From Sulfurospirillum sp. UBA2217 (GTDB taxonomy: Bacteria; Campylobacterota; Campylobacteria; Campylobacterales; Sulfurospirillaceae): 64,000 nt of DNA. A program made the position numbers and the translations under genes. The notes beneath the pieces were generated by a model. The model ran no database searches. It saw only the letters and a list, made by a program, of their open reading frames with translations, and had not been told where the DNA came from. Where the stretch lies: NCBI GenBank assembly GCA_002328495.1, contig DCUJ01000009.1:1-64000 (forward strand), in the 5' to 3' direction. This document shows positions 52,849-59,889 of this stretch, piece by piece (the first letter of the stretch is position 1; every line of letters begins with the position of its first letter).

Positions 52849-53300
52849 ATATTAAAGTTTTTACGATTGAAAAAAGCAGTGAGCCTGCCATCGAGATGCT
52901 AACCAAAGAGTTTACTAAAATGATTTCGAGGTTTGCTAAGATGGAAGAAGTGAAGATTTTTACAAAACCGATTGCTATGGCACAAAGCATTGGGCCTCAT
53001 GAGGCACAAAATGCGTATACGAAAGCGTATGAGCCACATTTAAAGGGTTATAATATTGCCTTAGATGTACAAGGTGATGTACTGGATAGTGAAGCCTTTA
53101 GCAAACTTTTTGCCCACGACATGCATGTCAATTTTTTTATTGGAGGCGCTTTTGGATTTGAAGAGGCATTTTTGAAACAAACTCAAAAGATTATAAGTTT
53201 AAGTAGACTAACATATGCCCACAAAATTGCAAAGGTGGTTTTGTTTGAGCAGATTTATCGTGGGTTGTGTATATCAAACAACCATCCGTATCATAAGTAA
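52845..53300 (+). CDS. rlmH: 23S rRNA pseudouridine1915-N3 methyltransferase
   Basis: The 151-residue SPOUT methyltransferase has the C-terminal knot motifs NFFIGGAFGFEE, IISLSRLTYAHKIAKVVLFEQIYRG and the final HPYHK, which reaches helix 69 of the ribosome. Length is typical (about 155). The GTG start overlaps the accD TGA. Confidence 0.93.
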   Translation: MNIKVFTIEKSSEPAIEMLTKEFTKMISRFAKMEEVKIFTKPIAMAQSIGPHEAQNAYTKAYEPHLKGYNIALDVQGDVLDSEAFSKLFAHDMHVNFFIGGAFGFEEAFLKQTQKIISLSRLTYAHKIAKVVLFEQIYRGLCISNNHPYHK

Positions 53301-53323
53301 AACTTTGTAGAGAGGATAAGAGA

Positions 53324-53683
53324 ATGAGAGAGCATGAGCTAAAGCACTTTGAGGACATTTTAAAAGAACGACGGGTACAGATTAAAAAAAATATTGAAGA
53401 TTCAATGCGAGAAATTGAAGATTTAAAAGACAATGAAGTGGGTGATGAAGCCGATCATGCGTCGATTAGTACGGATCGTATGATTGAACAGGCTATCAGT
53501 GCGCAACAGATGAGGGAACTCGGTGAAATTGAATTTGCCATCAATAAAATTCGTAATAACTCGTATGGCATTTGTGAGATGTGTGAAGAAGAGATTGGGT
53601 TTCAGCGCCTTAAGGTAAAACCACATGCAAGGTATTGCATCGTGTGTCGTGAGATTATCGAAAAATCTGCCAAAAATAAGTAG
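53324..53683 (+). CDS. dksA: DksA/TraR-family zinc-finger transcription factor
   Basis: The 119-residue protein has an N-terminal coiled coil with DEADHAS at the tip, standing in for the DxxDxA motif, and a four-Cys zinc finger (CEMCEEEIGFQRLKVKPHARYCIVC). It binds the RNA polymerase secondary channel and works with ppGpp. AGAGAGGATAAGAG precedes the ATG. Confidence 0.95.
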   Translation: MREHELKHFEDILKERRVQIKKNIEDSMREIEDLKDNEVGDEADHASISTDRMIEQAISAQQMRELGEIEFAINKIRNNSYGICEMCEEEIGFQRLKVKPHARYCIVCREIIEKSAKNK

Positions 53684-53692
53684 GGAATAATT

Positions 53693-54706
53693 ATGGGAAT
53701 TAAACGTTACATCCTTTTTGCATTGGTCTATGTCGTTGCCATTGGACTTTATATTTATAGTTTTAACGGTGAGAGTTATACCCTTGATATGTTTGGGTTA
53801 TCGTTAAACTTGCCTGTTGCGCTTTGGGTCGTTGTTCCTGTTTTAGTTTTGATGCTGGCGTCTATTTTGCACTTGGTGGTTTATAATTTGAAAGATTTTT
53901 TACATCAACGTGCTTTAAAAAAAGATTTTGAAATCTTTAAAGAGGTTTCAAAACAAAAGATTTTAGGAGAGCGAGGTAAGCTTGGCGCATTTAAAGCCGA
54001 TGGTTTCAAAGCGTTAGGTGATATGCTAGGTGTTATGTGTTTTGACCCACTTTCTGATGTAACGTTGAGTGATCCTGATTTGGCAAAAGTGTATGCGCTT
54101 TCGCGTAGTATTCACGGTGGAACATATGAAGATTTAAAAAAATATAAATTAAGCAAAGAAAACCCTTTGGTGATTCAAAATACCCTCAATCGTTTGAGTG
54201 TTGAACCAAAATATGCGATGGAAGTGCTAAAAAGTTGCAATGATAAAAGCAGTGAGCTATGCGTTAAAGCCTACGATGTTCTGCTTGATTTTGCCAGTTT
54301 TAATGAAATTAAACGCTACGATATCACACCAGATAAGCGAACCTTCCGTCGTATGATGGAGCGTTATTTGGATGCAGATGATAGCTTTGAGATGGATATT
54401 AAATCCATTGAGGATATGCTTGAAAAATTTAATGCGGACCGTGCTGATTATTTGGAGTTAGCGCGAGAAATCAAAATTAAACTCTCTCCTGATGCTTTAA
54501 TTGCTCTGTTTGAAAAACTCTACAATACCAAAGGCACAGTAGCCGCCGATGCGTATTTGTACGTATTATACGATTTGCAAATGATTGATAAAATTCGTGA
54601 TATTTTGGAAAATGCCGATGCCGATGAATTTGTAAAATTTAAGACCGTACTGTTTTTAAGAGACCATGGCAAGAGTATCGATATCGATAAATTTTTACGT
54701 GTATGA
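53693..54706 (+). CDS. Conserved membrane protein of unknown function
   Basis: The 337-residue protein has two N-terminal membrane helices (about residues 5-23, 42-67), then a long soluble, mainly helical domain with a charged middle (DADDSFEMDIKSIEDMLEKF) and repeated helical pairs. I recall a membrane protein at this dksA-dus position in Campylobacter, but know no function. It begins 9 bp after dksA and overlaps dus by 4 bp. Confidence 0.8.
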   Translation: MGIKRYILFALVYVVAIGLYIYSFNGESYTLDMFGLSLNLPVALWVVVPVLVLMLASILHLVVYNLKDFLHQRALKKDFEIFKEVSKQKILGERGKLGAFKADGFKALGDMLGVMCFDPLSDVTLSDPDLAKVYALSRSIHGGTYEDLKKYKLSKENPLVIQNTLNRLSVEPKYAMEVLKSCNDKSSELCVKAYDVLLDFASFNEIKRYDITPDKRTFRRMMERYLDADDSFEMDIKSIEDMLEKFNADRADYLELAREIKIKLSPDALIALFEKLYNTKGTVAADAYLYVLYDLQMIDKIRDILENADADEFVKFKTVLFLRDHGKSIDIDKFLRV

Positions 54707-55647
54707 GCCCTGAGATTGACTTTCGCCAAGGCATACTTGCCTTGGCACCTCTTGCTGGATTTACTGACCTCCCTTTTCGTTCCATTGTCAAAAAAATCGG
54801 TGTTGATCTGACATTTTCAGAGATGATCAGTGCGAACGCCCTCAAGTACCGCTGTGCAAAAACCTTTAAAATGCTTGAAAAATCTCCCCAAGAGAGCCCT
54901 TATATTGTCCAAATTGCGGGTTCTGATTTGGATGCCATTAAAGAAGCGGTGTTGATTTTAAATGATTATGAAGGCATTGATGGGATTGACCTTAATTGTG
55001 GCTGCCCTGTGCCTAAAATTATCTCACAAGAGGCAGGTTCGTCTTTGCTTCTCAATCTTCCACACATGCAAGCTATCTTAGAAACGATTAAAAAGTATTC
55101 CAACAAACGTTACACGAGTGCCAAGGTTCGTTTAGGCTTTAATACCAAAATTCCAGAAGAGATTGCAAAGGCGTGTGAGCGTGCGGGGGTTGATTTTATC
55201 AGTATGCATGGGCGTACGCGTGCGGGTGCGTACAAAGCAGAGGTGGATTATGAAGCCATCGCACGTGCACAAGCGTGCGTGAACGTTCCTATTATTGCGA
55301 ATGGCGATATTACCAGTTATGAAAAAGCCTTACATGTAAAGGAAATGACAGGCTGTAAAAGTTTGATGATAGGCAGAGGTGCTGTGGGCAATCCCTGGAT
55401 TTTTCATCAGATTAAACATGGGAATGTTGGAATTGAAAAAGAGAAAATTTTAGAAATGGTGCTTGAGCATTTTGATGCGATGGTGGTGTGCTATGCCGAT
55501 AAAGCAACCGCTATCTTTCGTAAGCATTTGCACACGTACTCCAAAGGATTTCGTGAAGCCTCCGAGTTTCGCAATCGCATCAACCGCATCGATGATGAAA
55601 CACAGATGCGAGCGACGATCAGGGAATTTTTTTCGCAAAACAATTAA
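54703..55647 (+). CDS. dus: tRNA-dihydrouridine synthase
   Basis: The 314-residue FMN enzyme reduces uridines in the tRNA D loop. It has ALAPLAGFTDLPFRSIVKK, IDLNCGCPVPKIISQEAGSSLL with the catalytic Cys, FISMHGRTRAGAYKAEVDY and IANGDITSYEKAL. It is of the DusB-like group. The ATG overlaps the preceding stop. A palindrome copy encodes LHVK. Confidence 0.94.
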   Translation: MSPEIDFRQGILALAPLAGFTDLPFRSIVKKIGVDLTFSEMISANALKYRCAKTFKMLEKSPQESPYIVQIAGSDLDAIKEAVLILNDYEGIDGIDLNCGCPVPKIISQEAGSSLLLNLPHMQAILETIKKYSNKRYTSAKVRLGFNTKIPEEIAKACERAGVDFISMHGRTRAGAYKAEVDYEAIARAQACVNVPIIANGDITSYEKALHVKEMTGCKSLMIGRGAVGNPWIFHQIKHGNVGIEKEKILEMVLEHFDAMVVCYADKATAIFRKHLHTYSKGFREASEFRNRINRIDDETQMRATIREFFSQNN

Positions 55648-55695
55648 ATTTTTTAAAGTAGCCTCATTCCTATTATCATCTTTGGAGTATTTAAA

Positions 55696-56550
55696 ATGCT
55701 TGAATTTCCTGTTTCTCAATATGGAACTCTCATAAAACAACTTGAAGGTGTCACGATAAATACACTTTTTGCTTTATCTGTGTTAGAGAATCATGTACGT
55801 GGAAAGGTCTTTGTCGATTCTCTTATCAAGCCAAGCACATTTTATGTAAGTCATCCTTATGGGATGTCACTCCTTTTTGGGAAAAGTACTAACCATTCAT
55901 TCAACGCAAATCTTAAAGTGTATTTGGAAAATAAATCAGGTAAACGTAAAAAAGTTGAATGGTTACAAGTATTTCCACTTCGTGAGTGGGAGGCTGTTCT
56001 TGCAAATCTTCTAGGAGATACTCTTGTTACACATCCACATGATGAGTGCTCAGATACAGCAAAAATTTTATGCTATAAACGCATTAACTTTCAATTTTCA
56101 AAAGAGAGCTATTATGCAAAAAAACCACACTATAGCATGAGTAGCTGTCGTATTGAAAAAACTTCCAGAGAGTTATTTGAACGTATGAATGGAAGTGTCG
56201 TGCCAAAATATTTTTGGAACAGTGTGGAGGAGTTTGAAGCCAAGGGTATTGGATTTAGTCTCATGGATAGTCATGGGGTATTGCTAGCAACAGCTTTTGC
56301 ATCGTTTGTCGTAGGCAATAAATTAGAACTCGGGATTGAAACCAATGAAAACTATCGGGGCAAAGGGTATGCTTATGCGGTTAGTGCGCGCTTAATTGAT
56401 TTTTGTCTTGAACATGCATTTGAGCCGATTTGGGCATGTAGCTCTATTAACCTTGGTTCACAAAAGCTGGCTGAAAAGTTGGGATTTCACATTGTGAAAG
56501 AGATTCCTTATTATAAGCTTCCTTTTCAAACAGTTGCGGAAGAACGCTAA
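55696..56550 (+). CDS. GNAT-type acetyltransferase (ZmaR-like group)
   Basis: The 284-residue protein has a divergent N-terminal half (NHVRGKVFVDSLIKPSTFYV) and a C-terminal acetyl-CoA loop ETNENYRGKGYAYAVSARLIDFCL followed by SSINLGSQKLAEKLGFHI. The layout matches the two-domain GNAT group that includes ZmaR-like proteins. Substrate unknown. It lies alone after dus, with an AT-rich 48-bp gap, and converges with the next gene (4-bp overlap). Confidence 0.75.
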   Translation: MLEFPVSQYGTLIKQLEGVTINTLFALSVLENHVRGKVFVDSLIKPSTFYVSHPYGMSLLFGKSTNHSFNANLKVYLENKSGKRKKVEWLQVFPLREWEAVLANLLGDTLVTHPHDECSDTAKILCYKRINFQFSKESYYAKKPHYSMSSCRIEKTSRELFERMNGSVVPKYFWNSVEEFEAKGIGFSLMDSHGVLLATAFASFVVGNKLELGIETNENYRGKGYAYAVSARLIDFCLEHAFEPIWACSSINLGSQKLAEKLGFHIVKEIPYYKLPFQTVAEER

Positions 56551-56915
56551 TAGCCATCCTCAAAGTCGTTTTTACTGTGCTTTGATTTTTTATAGCTTCC
56601 CTTATTGCGCTCTTTTTCAATAAGGTTAGCCTCTTTAAGAAGCGTTCGATGTTTGATGTCACTTTCCATTTCACGGTTTTGAAGTGTGGTAATGACTAAG
56701 GTAACAAAGTCTTGCATCAGCGCCATGTAGGTCGAATCAAGCCTGACAGGCTCAACCTTACGGAGTACTTTTAAACTCTTCTCAACCCTTCGTTCAAACA
56801 AGACGATATCAAACGTTTCATTTTTAAGAGCCCCCGCACAACTTCCTAAAAAGCGCTCAAGGGCTCGGATGTATTTTACTCTTTGTTCTTTCGCATTCAT
56901 CGCAAGAGCACTCAT
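56547..56915 (-). CDS. Hypothetical helical protein
   Basis: The 122-residue protein is soluble, basic and mostly helical, with KEQRVKYIRALERFLGSCAG, FERRVEKSLKVLRKVEPV and a very basic, hydrophilic tail (KERNKGSYKKSKHSKNDFED). I do not recognise a family. Its ATG overlaps the stop of the upstream permease gene (ATGA), so the two are co-translated. Confidence 0.68.
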   Translation of the reverse strand: MSALAMNAKEQRVKYIRALERFLGSCAGALKNETFDIVLFERRVEKSLKVLRKVEPVRLDSTYMALMQDFVTLVITTLQNREMESDIKHRTLLKEANLIEKERNKGSYKKSKHSKNDFEDGY

Positions 56916-57841
56916 ACGTTACCGATACCTAAAAAGAGGTGCAAGAGGTAGCTTGTGAGCATAAAAAAAGGAATAAAGAGTAAAGAGGTCATAAAGACCA
57001 ATGAGGTTACATCTATGGGCTTACAGTCGTAGAGGGCTGAGAGATTGACATTGGTGACTGCCAAAGGAACGATAAGCTCTAAAAAGATGAGGGTAGCCAC
57101 CATTGGCTCTAATGCAAGCGCGCCAAAGAGTATCCACGCGACAAGCAGTGGGGTGATGATAAACTTAATCAAACTTACATGTAAGAGTAAACGGGTATTA
57201 AGCGCGCGTAGTTTGACATTGCATAGGTACATTCCAAAGATAATGAGTTGAATGACCATCGTGCAGTACGCTCCCATTTCAAGCGATTTGAGTAAAGAAG
57301 GATGCAGTGAAATGTGTGAGAGGTTCAGTAAAAGAGCCAAAAAGGCAAACCAAATGACAGGGAGTTTTAGGATATTTAAAAACGATTCTTTGATGCTAAA
57401 ATTCCCTCTAGAGTAAAAAAAGACCCCTAAGGTGTAGACCACAAAGACATTTGCCACATTGATCATACTGGTGTAAATGATGGAGGCTTCCCCAAACAAC
57501 GCAATCCCTAAGGGGATGCCTAGATTGCCTGTATTGCCAATGACCACACAAATGGTGACGATGGATTGCTCTTTAATATCGGTAAAAAAGAAGCGGGCAA
57601 TAAAAAAACTCATAACAACGGAGCCTAAGGAGATGAGGACGTAAATAAGAGGCACTTGCAATAGCTCGGCATCAATAGGCTTGGTTGAAAGTCCCCAAAA
57701 AGAGAGCATGGGTTGTAAAAAATAGATCGAAAGTAAAATGAGGCCCTTTTCATTCATCTCGTCTTTGAGGACTTTTTTGGCCGCATAACCCATGACAATA
57801 AAGCCATAAATGGAACTTATAGAGATAAGAATACCTAGCAT
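56912..57841 (-). CDS. AEC-family (auxin efflux carrier) permease
   Basis: The 309-residue protein has about ten membrane helices, starting LGILISISSIYGFIVMGYAA. The family hallmark VVIGNTGNLGIPLGIALFGE with a broken helix appears in both halves (ELIVPLAVTNVNLSALYD). These carriers export organic acids or auxin-like anions; the substrate here is unknown. One palindrome copy encodes LHVS on the minus strand. Confidence 0.88.
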   Translation of the reverse strand: MLGILISISSIYGFIVMGYAAKKVLKDEMNEKGLILLSIYFLQPMLSFWGLSTKPIDAELLQVPLIYVLISLGSVVMSFFIARFFFTDIKEQSIVTICVVIGNTGNLGIPLGIALFGEASIIYTSMINVANVFVVYTLGVFFYSRGNFSIKESFLNILKLPVIWFAFLALLLNLSHISLHPSLLKSLEMGAYCTMVIQLIIFGMYLCNVKLRALNTRLLLHVSLIKFIITPLLVAWILFGALALEPMVATLIFLELIVPLAVTNVNLSALYDCKPIDVTSLVFMTSLLFIPFFMLTSYLLHLFLGIGNV

Positions 57842-57850
57842 GAAGTGGGG

Positions 57851-58696
57851 TTAATATTCCGACGAGCGATAATCAGCGGAAGCCTTGTTTTTATAGGTAT
57901 TGAGTTTGGTGTCTTGCAATTTAAGATACTCATCCAAACGTCTTCGATTCTCTTCAAAGACCTTTTCAAAGTCAGAATTATCTTTCACTTCACCGTGTTG
58001 AAATTTTTCAAGTAGGACGTTGGTGTTGCCAGTCATAACGAGGTATTTGATATCGCCGTATTCAAACAGAACCACGCTGTTTTGGTTGTCTAAGGGACGT
58101 TTGTGTAACAAGGTTACCTCTTTAGAAACGCCTGTTTTTGGATTAAACAGCCATGACTTTCCCTGCGTAGCCGAAGCATTTTTGACTGAGGTATTCATAC
58201 GCTTACGAATCCACAGCATCAGAGCCACCAGAAGGATTAAAACACCAATGACAATGAGATAACGGGTATCTAGTATTTCTTCCGTATTTGAGATGGATGG
58301 GTTTGATGTCGCAACTGGCGTATTGGTAGGCGATTGTGCTTGCATGATGGAGCCTCGAATGCGTAAACCAAAGCCATCAACGGTTTTAGAGGCAACCACA
58401 CTGATTTTTTTATCACTTTTAAGCATCACTTTGAGTGCATTTTGATCAGGAATAATCACAAGTTCTTGAATGATGGTAGAGTTAATACTTTTTTCAACCA
58501 TTTTGTCATAATGTAAATCATTGATATTGAGTGTAATTGATGCTGTATCATTTTTTTGACTTATCGTGCCTTCGTGCGGTGAATCAAATGAAAGCATAAT
58601 ATCAATGCGATCACTGCGTTCATAGACATTGTACGTTAAAAGATTGGCACTAAATAGTGATGTGAGTGTTACTAAAAGAAGAACCAAATGTTTCAT
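57851..58696 (-). CDS. fliO: Probable FliO with large periplasmic domain
   Basis: The 281-residue protein has a signal peptide (KHLVLLLVTLTSLFSA) and an AMIN-like periplasmic domain (about residues 20-115). One membrane helix (146-163, RYLIVIGVLILLVALML) follows, then a cytoplasmic part with KPLLHKRPLDNQNSVVLFEYGDIKYLV-like FliO features. FliO stabilises FliP in the flagellar export gate. It overlaps fliN by 4 bp, which is the main support. Short FliO of enterics lacks the periplasmic part. Confidence 0.68.
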   Translation of the reverse strand: MKHLVLLLVTLTSLFSANLLTYNVYERSDRIDIMLSFDSPHEGTISQKNDTASITLNINDLHYDKMVEKSINSTIIQELVIIPDQNALKVMLKSDKKISVVASKTVDGFGLRIRGSIMQAQSPTNTPVATSNPSISNTEEILDTRYLIVIGVLILLVALMLWIRKRMNTSVKNASATQGKSWLFNPKTGVSKEVTLLHKRPLDNQNSVVLFEYGDIKYLVMTGNTNVLLEKFQHGEVKDNSDFEKVFEENRRRLDEYLKLQDTKLNTYKNKASADYRSSEY

Positions 58697-59052
58697 AGAT
58701 TCTCTTTTTTAAAATATTGGATAACGGTTTTAGAATCTAAAATTTCATTGATACGAATGGCAAGATTTTTCTCATACACCATTACTTCACCTTTGCCAAA
58801 GATTTTGTTGTTGATGTAAAGCTCTACACTTTCTCCCGCTGGTTTTTCAAGGTCGATAACAGAACCACGTTCAAGTTTTAAAAGTTTTTGAATGGTAATG
58901 TTCGTCGTCCCCAATTCGGCGACAAAATCAACACTAATATCCAGTAAATTTTCAAACCCAGAGAGCAATTTGCGCGCAACATACTCTTGATCGACTGCGT
59001 CCAATGATTTTCCTTTAATTTGGTTGATAGAGGAAAGCAAAAATCCTTCCAA
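58693..59052 (-). CDS. fliN: Flagellar motor switch protein FliN
   Basis: The 119-residue protein ends with a SpoA/FliN domain: DISVDFVAELGTTNITIQKLLKLERGSVIDLEKPAGESVELYINNKIFGKGEVMVYEKNLAIRI, of which the core runs from about residue 38 to 108. It forms the C-ring base and is the CheY-P target. The start is uncertain: TTG at 59052 is only about 3 bp past the expected transcript start, while a TTG at 59040 follows a GGAAGGA ribosome site. Confidence 0.88.
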   Translation of the reverse strand: MEGFLLSSINQIKGKSLDAVDQEYVARKLLSGFENLLDISVDFVAELGTTNITIQKLLKLERGSVIDLEKPAGESVELYINNKIFGKGEVMVYEKNLAIRINEILDSKTVIQYFKKENL

Positions 59053-59061
59053 ATGGACTTA

Positions 59062-59067
59062 ATTATA
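59062..59067 (-). promoter_or_regulatory. -10 element for fliN-fliO
   Basis: A perfect TATAAT on the minus strand lies 10 bp before the longest fliN start. The transcript would begin near 59055, arguing for the internal TTG at 59040. Confidence 0.5.
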
Positions 59068-59106
59068 GTTGAATTTGTTTAAATTGTTTATTAAGAGGGG
59101 TTGGAG

Positions 59107-59112
59107 TAGAAT
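59107..59112 (+). promoter_or_regulatory. Possible -10 for the TSUP-uvrA pair
   Basis: TAGAAT lies 27 bp before the TSUP ATG, in the gap divergent from fliN. Confidence 0.45.
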
Positions 59113-59139
59113 CCCCTTATTAATTTTAAGTGAGTATTC

Positions 59140-59889
59140 ATGTTAATAGGTCTTGCATTTTTTGGTATTTTAGTGGGGATGTCATCTGGTTTTTTTGGTA
59201 TCGGGGGTGGAACTATTTTAGTGCCTTCGTTGATTTATTTGGGGTTTGACATCAAAGTAGCGATTGGTATTTCGGTGATGCAGATGATTTTTAGTTCTAT
59301 GTTTGGCTCCTACATCAATTACAAAGGGGGCGTTTTACAACTCAACAGTGGCATTTTTTTAGGATTTGGCGCTTTGTTTGGGGCGGCTTTGAGTGGATTT
59401 ATTGTAAAAGCGTTGCCTCAAATTGCTCTACTCATTTTATTTGCAGTGATTTTAGCCCTCTCGATTTATAAATTTTTTACAGCCCCCCTTGAGCCTAAAA
59501 GCGAGCCCAATGAGTCTAAAAGTCTTTTGTTTATCGTGGGTGTGGTCATTGGTGCTATTGCTATTAGTACGGGAACGGGTGGGGCGGTATTTTTGACCCC
59601 TGTTTTGGTTGGTTTTATGAATTGGGATATTAAAAAAGCGGTGGGGACGACCCTGTTTTTTATTATCTTTGGCTCTATCTCAGGATTTATTAGCCTTGCT
59701 GCAAACGGCTTGGTGGATTATGATGCGGGTGTTGCGGTGGGGATTGGCTCTTTGGTTGGGGTCTATTTTGGTGTGAAACTCTCCCATCGTGTGAGTAAAA
59801 ATGTACAAAAACGTGCATTATTGATTTTGTATGTCATCATGCTAGGCCTAACACTGAATAAAATTTTAAGCGAATTGGGTGTGTTATGA
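59140..59889 (+). CDS. TSUP/TauE-SafE family permease
   Basis: The 249-residue protein has about eight membrane helices in two repeats, each beginning with the family motif: GMSSGFFGIGGGTILVPSLI near residue 15 and AISTGTGGAVFLTPVLVGFM near 155. TSUP permeases move sulfite, sulfoacetate or similar anions; the substrate is not evident. The uvrA start overlaps its stop by 4 bp. Confidence 0.88.
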   Translation: MLIGLAFFGILVGMSSGFFGIGGGTILVPSLIYLGFDIKVAIGISVMQMIFSSMFGSYINYKGGVLQLNSGIFLGFGALFGAALSGFIVKALPQIALLILFAVILALSIYKFFTAPLEPKSEPNESKSLLFIVGVVIGAIAISTGTGGAVFLTPVLVGFMNWDIKKAVGTTLFFIIFGSISGFISLAANGLVDYDAGVAVGIGSLVGVYFGVKLSHRVSKNVQKRALLILYVIMLGLTLNKILSELGVL

